A DNA stretch of 64,000 nt, from positions 62,001 to 126,000 of the forward strand of contig NZ_JACHFJ010000003.1 of NCBI RefSeq assembly GCF_014201825.1. Reading direction: 5' to 3'. Each line of letters starts with the position of its first letter. Within the stretch, counting starts at the first letter, position 1. The position numbers and the translations under genes were made by a program. Source of the stretch: Acidocella aromatica. GTDB lineage: Bacteria > Pseudomonadota > Alphaproteobacteria > Acetobacterales > Acetobacteraceae. This document shows positions 17,237 through 25,652 of the stretch, piece by piece. The notes below the pieces were generated by a model. It had not been told where the DNA came from. It worked only from the letters and a program-made list of their open reading frames with translations, and did not search any database.

Positions 17237-18981
17237 TGTGTGGCATCGCCGGCATATCCCTTCGTCCGGGCATGGCGCTGGACCAGTCCATGCTGGACCG
17301 CATGACGGCCGCTCTGGCGCATCGTGGGCCGGACGGGCAAGGCCAGTTCACCACCCCGCGCGGGGCGCTGGTGCATACGCGTCTCGCCATCATCGACCTC
17401 GCCACCGGCGATCAACCGCTCTACTCCGGTCCGCTGACCCTGGTCGCCAATGGCGAGATCTATAATTATCGCGAGTTGCGCGAGCGCTTCGGCGGCACTT
17501 ACGCCACGCAGAGCGATTGCGAGCCGCCCTTAAAGATCTATGCCCGCGCTAGCATGGCTTATGCCGAGCATCTGCGGGGCATGTACGCCATCGCCCTTCA
17601 TGACGCCGCCTTCCACACCTTCATCCTGTCGCGCGATCTGTTCGGGATCAAGCCGCTCTACGTGGCGCGGGGGGCGGGTGGGCTGGCCTTTGCCTCGGAG
17701 CCGCGCGCTCTGCTGGAGGCGGGTGTCGTGCCGCGCCGGCTGGTGGATAAAAAACTCGGCGAGTTGCTGAATCTGCAATTCACGACTGGCGCGCAGAGCA
17801 TCTTCGCCGGTATCCAGCGCGTGCTGCCGGGCGAGACGCTGAGCATCCGCCAGGGCCAAGTCGCCCGGCGCACGCGCCTGGGCTTGCCCACGCCGATGCA
17901 CCGGCCCGAGAACGAGGAGGACGCGCTGAAGCGCCTGGACAAGGTGCTGGAAGAGGCGGTGGAGCTGCACCAGCGGTCGGATGTGGCGTACGGCATGTTC
18001 CTGTCCGGGGGTATCGACAGCGCGACCATCCTGGCCCTGATGGCCCGGCTGAATACCAGCCCGGTACTGGCCTTCACCGCCGGGTTCGATGTGCCAGGCG
18101 TCGCCGATGAGCGCGAGGCCGCCGCCGCTATCGCCAGGAGCGTGGGGGCGCGGCACGAGCGTGTGGAGATCACCCAGGCGATGATGTGGGAACACCTGCC
18201 CGAGATCGTCGCCTGCATGGACGATCCGGTGGCCGATTACGCCATCATCCCAAGCTGGTTCCTGGCGCGCGAGGCGCGCAAGGATGTGAAGGTGATCCTC
18301 TCCGGCGAGGGCGGGGACGAGATGTTCGCGGGCTATGGCCGCTACCGTTCGGCTGCCCGGCGCTTCTTCCCCAAGCCCATGCGCGGCCATGGCGTGTTCG
18401 ACGGGCTGGACGTGCTGCGCCATCCGCCCCGTGGCTGGCGCGAGGGCATCGCCACGGCGGAGCGGCAGGCCGGGCAGCACTTCACCCGCCTCAAGCGCGC
18501 GCAGCTGACCGACATGGCCGACTGGCTGCCGCACGATCTGCTGCTGAAGCTCGACCGCTGCCTGATGGCCCATGGCATCGAGGGCCGTACCCCGTTTATC
18601 GACAAGGAGGTGGCGGCCTTCGCTTTCTCCCTGCCCGACAGCATGCTGGTGCGCGGGCGGCTCGGCAAATATCTGCTGCGCCGCTGGCTCGAGAAGAACA
18701 TGCCAGCCGCGCAACCTTTCGCCCGCAAGCAGGGGTTCGACGTTCCTGTTGGTGCCTGGATCGCGGCGCAAGCCAAGCCGCTGGCCGAGCTGCTGGTGCG
18801 CCAACCGATTATCGCCGAACTGGCCGAGCCGGGGAGGGTGCGCGCCCTGCTGGAGCGCGCCGAGGAAAAACGTGCCGGTTTCGCCGCCTGGGTGCTATTG
18901 TTCACGGCACTCTGGCACCGCCGGCATATACTGGATTTGCCCCCCGTGGGCGATGTGTTTTCGACATTGAGGCAGATATGA
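17236..18981 (+). CDS. asnB: Asparagine synthase (glutamine-hydrolysing)
   Basis: 581 residues. The ATG at 17236 puts Cys2 at the N-terminus (MCGIAGISL), which is the catalytic nucleophile of class II glutamine amidotransferases. The TTG one codon earlier would block it and is rejected. LANGEIYNY is the glutaminase glutamine site, and SGGIDSATILAL at about residue 255 is the ATP pyrophosphatase loop. ILSGEGGDEMFAGYGRY completes the synthetase site. It makes asparagine from aspartate, glutamine and ATP, although AsnB paralogues inside glycan clusters can amidate other carboxylates. It is coupled to a GT4 gene upstream and to a dihydroorotase downstream (4-base overlap). Confidence 0.92.
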   Translation: MCGIAGISLRPGMALDQSMLDRMTAALAHRGPDGQGQFTTPRGALVHTRLAIIDLATGDQPLYSGPLTLVANGEIYNYRELRERFGGTYATQSDCEPPLKIYARASMAYAEHLRGMYAIALHDAAFHTFILSRDLFGIKPLYVARGAGGLAFASEPRALLEAGVVPRRLVDKKLGELLNLQFTTGAQSIFAGIQRVLPGETLSIRQGQVARRTRLGLPTPMHRPENEEDALKRLDKVLEEAVELHQRSDVAYGMFLSGGIDSATILALMARLNTSPVLAFTAGFDVPGVADEREAAAAIARSVGARHERVEITQAMMWEHLPEIVACMDDPVADYAIIPSWFLAREARKDVKVILSGEGGDEMFAGYGRYRSAARRFFPKPMRGHGVFDGLDVLRHPPRGWREGIATAERQAGQHFTRLKRAQLTDMADWLPHDLLLKLDRCLMAHGIEGRTPFIDKEVAAFAFSLPDSMLVRGRLGKYLLRRWLEKNMPAAQPFARKQGFDVPVGAWIAAQAKPLAELLVRQPIIAELAEPGRVRALLERAEEKRAGFAAWVLLFTALWHRRHILDLPPVGDVFSTLRQI

Positions 18982-20303
18982 ATTTCGACCTGTTGATCCG
19001 TGACGGCATCGTGGTGCTCCCCTGGGGCGAGGCGGAGGCCGATATCGGCGTGAAGCACGGCAAGATCGCCGCCATCGGCAAGAATCTCGGCACCGCGTCC
19101 GAGGAGTTCAACGCCGCCGGGCTGCATGTGCTGCCGGGCATCATCGACCCGCATGTGCATTTCCGCGATGGCGGGCAGGGCGGTATTCCGGGCGTCGAGG
19201 ACATGCGCTCGGGCTCCCTGGCCGCCGTGCTGGGCGGCGTGACCACGGCGCTGGACATGCCCAACACCAAGCCCCCCACGGTGGACGCCGCGACCGTGCG
19301 TACCAAATACGAGTACATTCCCGGCCACACCTATTGCGATTTCGGCTTCTACGTGGGCGCCACCAAGGAGAACGCCGACCATGTGGGCGAGCTGGAGGAG
19401 ATGCCCGGCGTATGCGGCATCAAGGTGTTCGCGGGGTCTTCCACGGGCGATCTGCTGGTCGAGGACGATGAGAGCATCGAGCGCGTGCTGCGCTCCTCGC
19501 GCCATCTCGTCGCCTTCCATGCCGAGGACGAGTACCGCCTGCGCGAACGCAAGCCCCGCTTCTCCGTGGGCGACCCGTATGCCTCCCACGCCGAGTGGCG
19601 CGACCCGGAATGCGCCTATCGCGGCGCCCGGCGCATCGCCGCCCTGGCGCGCAAGACCAACAAGCGCGCCCATATCCTGCACGTTTCCACGCGCGAGGAG
19701 TTCGGCTTCATCAAGGAGCATAAGGACCTGATCAGCGCCGAGGTGCTGGTGAACCATCTGCTGCAAAGCGGGCCGGAAGCCTATGAGCGCCTGGGCGGCT
19801 ATGCGGTGATGAACCCGCCGATCCGCTCCAAGGAGCATCAGGACGCCGCCTGGGCCGCCATCGCTGACGGCACGGCGGACACCATCGGTTCCGACCATGC
19901 GCCCCACACCGCCGAGGCCAAGGAGCGCCCCTGGCCGACCTGCCATTCCGGCCTCACCGGCGTGCAGACCATATTGCCGCTGATGCTCTCCCAGGTGAAT
20001 GCCGGGCGGCTCTCGCTGTTGCGCCTCGTGGATCTGATGTCGGCTGGCCCGGCGCGGATTTACGGCGCGGTGGGCAAGGGGCGCATCGCCGCCGGGTACG
20101 ATGCCGATTTCTCCATCGTGGACATGAAGGCCAAGCGCCGCATCGAAAACAGCATGATCGCCAGCCAGTGCGGGTGGACGCCCTTCGCCGGCACCGAATG
20201 CACCGCCTGGCCGATGGCCACCATCATCCGCGGCAATGTGGTGATGTTCGAGGGCGTGGTGCCCGGCGAGCCCACCGGCCGGGCGATCAGCTTCCGCCAC
20301 TAA
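18978..20303 (+). CDS. pyrC: Dihydroorotase (amidohydrolase, PyrC/AllB-like group)
   Basis: 441 residues. IIDPHVHFRDGG carries the HxH metal ligands (His59, His61), and GIKVFAGSSTGDLLVEDD has the lysine that is carboxylated in this group. FHAEDEYRLRER, ILHVSTREE and GSDHAPHT provide further ligands. This is the COG0044 type found widely in alphaproteobacteria and annotated as dihydroorotase, catalysing ring closure of carbamoyl aspartate. A dihydropyrimidinase-like activity cannot be excluded by sequence. The ATG overlaps the asnB stop (ATGA). A long open frame starting at 18186 is an artefact lying inside asnB in another frame. Confidence 0.88.
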   Translation: MNFDLLIRDGIVVLPWGEAEADIGVKHGKIAAIGKNLGTASEEFNAAGLHVLPGIIDPHVHFRDGGQGGIPGVEDMRSGSLAAVLGGVTTALDMPNTKPPTVDAATVRTKYEYIPGHTYCDFGFYVGATKENADHVGELEEMPGVCGIKVFAGSSTGDLLVEDDESIERVLRSSRHLVAFHAEDEYRLRERKPRFSVGDPYASHAEWRDPECAYRGARRIAALARKTNKRAHILHVSTREEFGFIKEHKDLISAEVLVNHLLQSGPEAYERLGGYAVMNPPIRSKEHQDAAWAAIADGTADTIGSDHAPHTAEAKERPWPTCHSGLTGVQTILPLMLSQVNAGRLSLLRLVDLMSAGPARIYGAVGKGRIAAGYDADFSIVDMKAKRRIENSMIASQCGWTPFAGTECTAWPMATIIRGNVVMFEGVVPGEPTGRAISFRH

Positions 20304-20313
20304 AACAGAGCAG

Positions 20314-20342
20314 CCGCCGGGGTAACGCCCGGCGGTTTTTTT
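20314..20342 (+). terminator. Intrinsic terminator after the dihydroorotase gene
   Basis: An 8-bp perfect stem (CCGCCGGG 20314-20321, CCCGGCGG 20328-20335) with a 6-base loop is followed by seven T residues (20336-20342). It closes the plus-strand run from 15324. The stop codon of the convergent small gene lies in the T run, so this transcript ends right against its neighbour. Confidence 0.93.
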
Positions 20343-20736
20343 ATCCGCCGATGGCGGCGGCGAAGCTCTCCCGCGCCGTTTCCTGGCTGGGCACGCATTG
20401 GCTCAGGCTGGCGCAGTTGGTGTGGAAGGTGATGGCGGCTGTGCCATCGGGGTTCATGGTCTTCTGGATGATGAAGCCCGGCGTGGTGTTGTAGTTGGCC
20501 AGCCCCAGCGTGAAATAGCTGTTGGTGCCGTAATTGTCGTAATCGGTCGAACCATAGGCTTGGATCAGATTATCCGTCTGCTTCGCCAACCCGCGCGGGG
20601 CGTTCTCATTGGCCCAGGCGACGGCTTCGGCCCATTTTGCCGCGCAGTCGGACATGCCGCGGCACTGGAAGCTGTTGTCCGGCACGGGCGGCTTGGCGGC
20701 GCAGGCGGCCAGAATGGTGGGCTTGTGGTTCGGCAT
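20341..20736 (-). CDS. Small exported-type protein, unknown function
   Basis: 131 residues from the ATG at 20736, preceded by AGGA about 8 bases upstream; the longer open frame has no such site. The N-terminus MPNHKPTILAACAAKPP contains LAAC, which resembles a lipoprotein processing box, but the hydrophobic stretch before it is unusually short, so export is uncertain. The pattern FQCRGMSDCAAKWAEA, with two cysteines, followed by NLIQAYG and later QCVP resembles small conserved proteins of unknown function seen in Proteobacteria (from memory, not searched). It is convergent with the dihydroorotase gene and divergent from an MFS gene. Confidence 0.6.
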   Translation of the reverse strand: MPNHKPTILAACAAKPPVPDNSFQCRGMSDCAAKWAEAVAWANENAPRGLAKQTDNLIQAYGSTDYDNYGTNSYFTLGLANYNTTPGFIIQKTMNPDGTAAITFHTNCASLSQCVPSQETARESFAAAIGG

Positions 20737-20881
20737 GTTTTTCCTACGGAGCCGGGCGACCGTCCCTGGATGACACGGGCTGGTTTGGATTTGATTAATT
20801 TTGGTCGTGCGCGTCCTGTTCCCCTTCAGCTTGACATTGACGCACCGCAGCATCACCTCCGGGCGGTAAGGTCTGGGGGTA

Positions 20882-22066
20882 ATGATGACTGAGGCTGCGC
20901 GGCAAAAGCTGCAGGTGAATCTCGCGCTGTTCGCGCTGGCCATGGGTGGGTTCGCCATTGGCACCACCGAGTTTGGCACCATGGGGCTGCTGCCTTATTT
21001 CTCCGCCGGGCTGGGGATGAGCGCCCCGCAGGCGGGTCACGTCATCAGCGCCTATGCCTTGGGCGTGGTGGTTGGCGCGCCGGTGCTGGCGCTGGCTGCG
21101 GCGCATCTGCCCCGGCGCGATGTACTGGTGGGGCTGATGCTGGTCTATGCGGTTGGTAACGGGCTCACGGCCTTTGCGCCGTCACCGGGCTGGATGCTGG
21201 TGTTCCGCTTCATCGCTGGGTTGCCGCACGGGGCGTATTTCGGCGTCGCCGTGCTGGTCGCGGCTTCGCTGGTGCCGGAGAACAAGCGCGCCCAGGCCAT
21301 GTCCCGCGTGCTGCTGGGGCTGACCATCGCCACCATCTTCGGCGTGCCGCTGGCCAATTTCATCGGCCAGACGGTCGGCTGGCGCTGGGCCTTCGGGCTC
21401 GTCACGCTGCTGCCGCTCATCACCGCCGCTTTGGTGCAGACCCTCGCCCCGCGCCAGAAACAGCATGGCGGTGACGCGCCTTCGCCGCTAGGCGAACTGG
21501 CGGCGCTCGGCCGCCTCCAGGTGTGGCTGGCGCTGGGCATGGGGGCCATCGGCTTCGGCGGCATGTTCGCCGTCTATACCTATCTCGCCTCCACGCTGCT
21601 GCTGGTTACTCACGCCGCGCCGGAGGTGGTGCCGATGATGCTCGCGCTGCTCGGCACGGGCTTTACCATTGGCAACCTGCTCAGCGCTTGGCTGGCCGAC
21701 CGCGCGCTGATGCCCACCGTGGCGGGCGTTCTGATCTGGTCCATCGCCTGCATGTGTGTCTACCCGTTCATGATCCATTCGCCATGGAGCATGGGCGTCA
21801 TCGTGCTGCTGATCGGCGGCATTGGCGGGCTGGGCACGCCGCTACAGGCGCGGCTGATGCAGGTGGCCGAGGGCGCGCAGACCCTGGCGGCGGCGCTCAA
21901 CCACTCCGCGTTCAACATCGCCAACGCGCTGGGGCCGTGGCTGGCTGGGCTGGCCATTACCGCCGGATTCGGCTGGGGCTCCGCCGGTTGGGTAGGCGCG
22001 GCGCTGGCCGCTGGCGGGCTGATGCTGTGGGGGATTGCCGTGCTGGACGACAAGCGGAGGGTTTAG
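20882..22066 (+). CDS. MFS transporter (DHA1, AraJ/YdhP-like)
   Basis: 394 residues with twelve hydrophobic segments and no signal peptide. The first segment, LALFALAMGGFAIGTTEFGTMGLLPY, is the typical start of the AraJ/YdhP drug/sugar exporter group. The loop after TM2 (HLPRRDVLVGLM) is the MFS motif A region. It would act as an inner-membrane proton antiporter exporting small molecules. The substrate cannot be predicted. A GGGGG run sits immediately upstream of the ATG. The gene is convergent with the aminotransferase gene and overlaps its end by 4 bases. Confidence 0.88.
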   Translation: MMTEAARQKLQVNLALFALAMGGFAIGTTEFGTMGLLPYFSAGLGMSAPQAGHVISAYALGVVVGAPVLALAAAHLPRRDVLVGLMLVYAVGNGLTAFAPSPGWMLVFRFIAGLPHGAYFGVAVLVAASLVPENKRAQAMSRVLLGLTIATIFGVPLANFIGQTVGWRWAFGLVTLLPLITAALVQTLAPRQKQHGGDAPSPLGELAALGRLQVWLALGMGAIGFGGMFAVYTYLASTLLLVTHAAPEVVPMMLALLGTGFTIGNLLSAWLADRALMPTVAGVLIWSIACMCVYPFMIHSPWSMGVIVLLIGGIGGLGTPLQARLMQVAEGAQTLAAALNHSAFNIANALGPWLAGLAITAGFGWGSAGWVGAALAAGGLMLWGIAVLDDKRRV

Positions 22067-23382
22067 CCCCCCGCCAGCACCTTGCGCAGCGTCTCCAGAA
22101 ACACCGTGCCGTGGCCGATATTGAAGCAGAGCGGCGGGCGGATCTTCAGCGTGTGGCCGTACAGCCCGGCCGCGCCGATAAGAATATGGTGCCGCTTCAT
22201 CGCGTTGATGATGTAGCTGGCATAGGGCTGGTCCGGCGTGCCGGACTCGGGGTCGTTGAAATCCAGCCCGATGAACAGCCCGGCCCCGCGCACACCGCCG
22301 ATGCGTGGGAATTCCTTTTGCAGTTCCAGCAGCCCCTGCTTGAGGAAATCGCCGCTAAGGGCGGCGTTCTCGATCAGGCATTCCTCGGCGATCACATCCA
22401 GCACCGCATTGCCCGCCGCCGCCGCCACCGGGGTGCCGCCGAAGGTGTTGAAATAGCCGGTGCTGGCGCAGAACCGGGCCAGATACTCCGGCTGGGTGAC
22501 GACGCCACCCATGGGGAAGCCGTTGCCCATGGGTTTGCCCATGGTCACGATGTCCGGCACGATGCCATGGCGCGCAAAGCCCCACATGCCGCCGCCGGTG
22601 CGGCCAAAGCCGGGCTGCACCTCGTCAGCGATGAACAAGCCCCCGGCCTCATGCGCCGCACTCAGCGCCGCCTGGAGGAAGCCTGGCGGGTCGGCGAAGA
22701 TGCCGTCGGAGGAGAAGATGCTGTCCACCACCAGGGCGGCGAAGCCGATGCCGGACTCCTCCAGCTCGGCGATGGCGGCGCGGAGATTGGTTGCGAATAC
22801 CCCGGCAACGTCACCCTCGGCCAGCGGCGCCGGGATCAGCCGCACATGCGGCGCCACGGGGGCGGCGGAGAAGGAGGAGGGGGAGATGGCCGTCACCGCC
22901 GAGGTGTTGCCGTGATAAGCCGCGCGCGTGACGATGAACCCGCCCTTGCCCGTGACGGTGGTGGCGATGCGCATGGCGAGGTCGTTGCTCTCGCTGCCAG
23001 TGCAGGTCATTACCAGATTGGTCAGCGGCTCTGGGAAAAGCGAGAGCAGCCGCTCGGCATAAGTCTCCACGCCCCGGTTGAGGTAGCGCGTATGCACGTT
23101 CAGTCGCGCCGCCTGCGCCGCGATGGCCGAAGCCACCGACGGGTGGCAATGCCCCACGGAGGGCACGTTGTTATACATGTCCAGATAGCGGTTGCCCTGG
23201 GCGTCGAAGAGATACACGCCCTCGCCGCGCACCATCTCGATGGGCTGCTCGTAGAACAGTACCGAGGCGGCGCCGAAGGTGGCGCGGCGGCGGGCGACGC
23301 GCTCGGCCAGCGCGGGCGGGAAGTGGCTGGTGTCGTCACCGTCGAAGCGGTTCAGGGCCAGGATCTGCTTGGTCGCGCTCAT
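22063..23382 (-). CDS. Class III PLP-dependent aminotransferase or phospho-lyase
   Basis: 439 residues. TMGKPMGNGFPMGG holds the PLP-binding lysine and DEVQPGFGRTGGGMWGF is the class III aspartate motif. TCTGSESNDLAMRIA and AAYHGNTSAV are the phosphate-binding segments. The set resembles the AGXT2-like subgroup, which includes ethanolamine-phosphate and phospho-hydroxylysine phospho-lyases. The coupled upstream gene (4-base overlap) encodes an APH-fold kinase, so a kinase then phospho-lyase sequence is plausible. Plain transamination remains possible. It is convergent with the MFS gene. Confidence 0.88.
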   Translation of the reverse strand: MSATKQILALNRFDGDDTSHFPPALAERVARRRATFGAASVLFYEQPIEMVRGEGVYLFDAQGNRYLDMYNNVPSVGHCHPSVASAIAAQAARLNVHTRYLNRGVETYAERLLSLFPEPLTNLVMTCTGSESNDLAMRIATTVTGKGGFIVTRAAYHGNTSAVTAISPSSFSAAPVAPHVRLIPAPLAEGDVAGVFATNLRAAIAELEESGIGFAALVVDSIFSSDGIFADPPGFLQAALSAAHEAGGLFIADEVQPGFGRTGGGMWGFARHGIVPDIVTMGKPMGNGFPMGGVVTQPEYLARFCASTGYFNTFGGTPVAAAAGNAVLDVIAEECLIENAALSGDFLKQGLLELQKEFPRIGGVRGAGLFIGLDFNDPESGTPDQPYASYIINAMKRHHILIGAAGLYGHTLKIRPPLCFNIGHGTVFLETLRKVLAGG

Positions 23383-24377
23383 GCCACATTCTCCAGGGCG
23401 TGCTGGCGGAGATACTCCGCGGCCAGGGCCACGCTGCCGCGCACATAGGCTTCGCCCATCGCCTGCGCGGTGGGGGTCTCGGCGTGGCTGGCGATCCAGG
23501 CGGTAAGCTGCATCCGGCGCAGCATCACGAACATCGGCAGGGCGGCTTCCTCGGCGGCGCTGAAGGGTGCCACGCGGCGGTAGCCTTCCACCCAGGCGCG
23601 CATCAGCGCCGGGATGAACGGCTCATGCTCCATGAAGCTGACCGAGGCGGCAAAATCATAGGCGTACCAGGAGAGGCCGCAATCGTCGAAATCGATCACG
23701 CCCAGCCGCTCGCCATCCACCAGCAGGTTGGCGGTGCGCATGTCGCAATGCGCCAGCCCGAAGCGCTCCGGCCCGGAGCCGTAGGCGGCGGTCTGCTGGG
23801 CGAGCAGCGTCTCGGCCTCCTCCAGCGTGGCGAGGCCATTGGCATCCAGCCCCGGTGCGGTGCGCCAGTCGCCCCAATGCGCCTCGGGGCCGATGATGGT
23901 CTCGAACGACCAGAGCTTGCGCGCGAATCCATCCGGGCGGGCCCAGCCCCGGCTGTGCTGGTGCAGGCGGGCGGTAATCTCGCCCAGCACGCCGTACCAG
24001 CGCACGAGGTCGGATTCGGCATCTGGCTCGCGCCCGGACATGAACTCGAAGGCCACGGCGTAGCGGTGGGTCTCGCCATCGAAGAAATCGACCAGGCGGC
24101 GGCCATCCAGCGCGGGCAGGGGGCGCGGGGTGGCGACCACGCCATCATTGCCCAGCGCTTCGATCCAGGCCAGCTCCGAGCGGATCTCGGCCTCGGTGTG
24201 GTAGTTGGGGCGGTGGACGCGGAAGATCCGCCGCTCGCCCTCCGGCGTCTCGGCCAGATAGGTGGCGTTCTCGGAAATCGTCAGCAGGCGCAGCTTTGTC
24301 GCCCCGGGCAGCCCCCAGGCGGGCAGCGCCGCGTGCAGCCCGGACTGCAACCGGCTCAGGAAATCCTCGTCATACAT
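23379..24377 (-). CDS. APH-fold small-molecule kinase
   Basis: 332 residues from the ATG at 24377 (MYDEDFLSRL); the frame is open 32 codons further upstream, through the palindrome, without a convincing start. AHCDMRTANLLVDGERLGVIDFDDCG is the aminoglycoside/choline phosphotransferase catalytic loop (H-x-D, N, then D-x-D). Members paired with class III aminotransferases include hydroxylysine and ethanolamine-type kinases. The neighbouring gene suggests it phosphorylates an amino alcohol or hydroxylated amine that the partner then processes (inference). A 20-bp palindrome lies 27-46 bases upstream of the start. Confidence 0.85.
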   Translation of the reverse strand: MYDEDFLSRLQSGLHAALPAWGLPGATKLRLLTISENATYLAETPEGERRIFRVHRPNYHTEAEIRSELAWIEALGNDGVVATPRPLPALDGRRLVDFFDGETHRYAVAFEFMSGREPDAESDLVRWYGVLGEITARLHQHSRGWARPDGFARKLWSFETIIGPEAHWGDWRTAPGLDANGLATLEEAETLLAQQTAAYGSGPERFGLAHCDMRTANLLVDGERLGVIDFDDCGLSWYAYDFAASVSFMEHEPFIPALMRAWVEGYRRVAPFSAAEEAALPMFVMLRRMQLTAWIASHAETPTAQAMGEAYVRGSVALAAEYLRQHALENVA

Positions 24378-24404
24378 TATCGCCCAAGCCTCCTTGCTGC
24401 AACG

Positions 24405-24424
24405 TATGTTGGAATTACAACATA
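24405..24424. promoter_or_regulatory. 20-bp palindrome, candidate operator for the kinase-aminotransferase operon
   Basis: TATGTTG (24405-24411) and CAACATA (24418-24424) form a perfect 7-bp inverted repeat around a 6-base spacer in the 168-base divergent region between the kinase gene and lptF. A direct repeat GCAACGT occurs at 24399 and again at 24440. The spacing is right for a dimeric regulator such as a GntR or Lrp type. The regulator itself is not identified. Confidence 0.55.
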
Positions 24425-24545
24425 TAAACTGTGGTACTCGCAACGTGTAATTTGTTTTTGTCCGCCGCATCATGGATTTGCCTTAATCGGCGGGCATGGC
24501 TTGGCGCTCTTGCCATCAACCCGGGTCCCCGCCAGAACTCACGCC

Positions 24546-25652
24546 ATGCCGCGCCGCCTGAATTTCAACCGGATCGACCGTTACATCAGCTTTCAGCTGG
24601 TTGTGGCGCTGCTGCTGGTCACGCTGGGATTCGTGGCGCTGATCTGGCTCACCCAGTCGTTGCGTTTCATCCAGATCATCGTGGCGCATGGGCTCTCGCC
24701 GCTGGTGTTCCTGCGGCTCACCTCGCTGCTGGTGCCGAGCTTCGTCGCCACCATCCTGCCGATCACCTGTTTCATCGTGGTGCTGTTCATCTATGGGCGC
24801 CTCGCGGGTGACCGTGAAATCACCATCATGCGCGGCATCGGGCTGTCCGACTTCTCTCTTGCCCGCCCGGCGCTCACCGTGGCCGGGGGGGCGGTGCTGC
24901 TGGGCTATGTCCTCAACCTCGCCGTGGTGCCCGCCTGCCTGGGGGCGTTCCGCGACTATCAGTATGAAATCCGCAACCAGATCGCCGCGTTTTTGCTGGA
25001 GCCCGGTGTGTTCACCCCGGTTTCGGGTGGTATCACGGTGTACGTGCAGTCGCGCGGGGCGGATAACAGCCTGCGCGGCATTCTCATCGAGGATGGGCGC
25101 GACCCCTCCGCCCCGGCGACCATCCTGGCCCGCACCGGGCGGCTCATCGTCAACCCCGCCGGGCCGATGGTGGAACTGCGGGACGGCTCGCGCGAGCAGA
25201 TCGACCCCAAGACCGGGCGGCTGGACGTGCTGAGCTTTACGCGTAACGAATTGTCGCTGGCGCAGCCGGCCAAGGCCAGCGCGCCGGAATATGTGGATGC
25301 CTCCGAGGCGTCGCTGCCCGCGCTGCTGCATCCCGGCCCGGATTTGCGGCCTAGCGACCGGGGCAAATGGCTGGTCGAGGCGCATCGCCGCCTGACCGCG
25401 CCGCTCACCGCGCTGAGCTACACGCTGATCGGGCTGGTCGCGGCGCTTGGCGGGGTGTTCCGCCGCCATGGCGGGCTGCTGCGCCCGGCCGCCGCCGTGG
25501 CCATTGTCACCGCGCTGGTGGCGCTCGGGCTGGGGGTGGGCAACCTCGCGGCGCGCGATACACGGCTGCTGCCGCTTATTTGGATGGTGGCGCTGCTGCC
25601 GGGGGCCGGCGCCGCCTTCATGCTCACGCGCCAGGGTGCGCCGCGCGGATGA
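24546..25652 (+). CDS. lptF: LPS export ABC permease LptF
   Basis: 368 residues with six predicted membrane helices in the 3+3 arrangement around a large periplasmic domain (about residues 130-270). The N-terminus NRIDRYISFQLVVALLLVTLGF and the LPITCFIVVLF helix match the YjgP/YjgQ family. Together with LptG and the ATPase LptB it extracts LPS from the inner membrane. The ATG at 24546 is the first sensible start; the open frame upstream crosses the kinase gene. The lptG start overlaps its stop by 4 bases. Confidence 0.93.
   Translation: MPRRLNFNRIDRYISFQLVVALLLVTLGFVALIWLTQSLRFIQIIVAHGLSPLVFLRLTSLLVPSFVATILPITCFIVVLFIYGRLAGDREITIMRGIGLSDFSLARPALTVAGGAVLLGYVLNLAVVPACLGAFRDYQYEIRNQIAAFLLEPGVFTPVSGGITVYVQSRGADNSLRGILIEDGRDPSAPATILARTGRLIVNPAGPMVELRDGSREQIDPKTGRLDVLSFTRNELSLAQPAKASAPEYVDASEASLPALLHPGPDLRPSDRGKWLVEAHRRLTAPLTALSYTLIGLVAALGGVFRRHGGLLRPAAAVAIVTALVALGLGVGNLAARDTRLLPLIWMVALLPGAGAAFMLTRQGAPRG

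Noticed and set aside
18186-18977. Upstream extension of the dihydroorotase frame
   Set aside because: It runs through asnB in a different frame and has no similarity to amidohydrolases. The ATG at 18978 overlaps the asnB stop in the usual coupled way.
18342-20300. 652-codon open frame on the minus strand
   Set aside because: It lies antisense to asnB and the dihydroorotase gene, whose motifs are intact on the plus strand. GC-rich codon use commonly opens such shadow frames.
21523-23448. 641-codon open frame on the plus strand
   Set aside because: It overlaps the MFS gene in another frame and the aminotransferase gene antisense; both are well supported.
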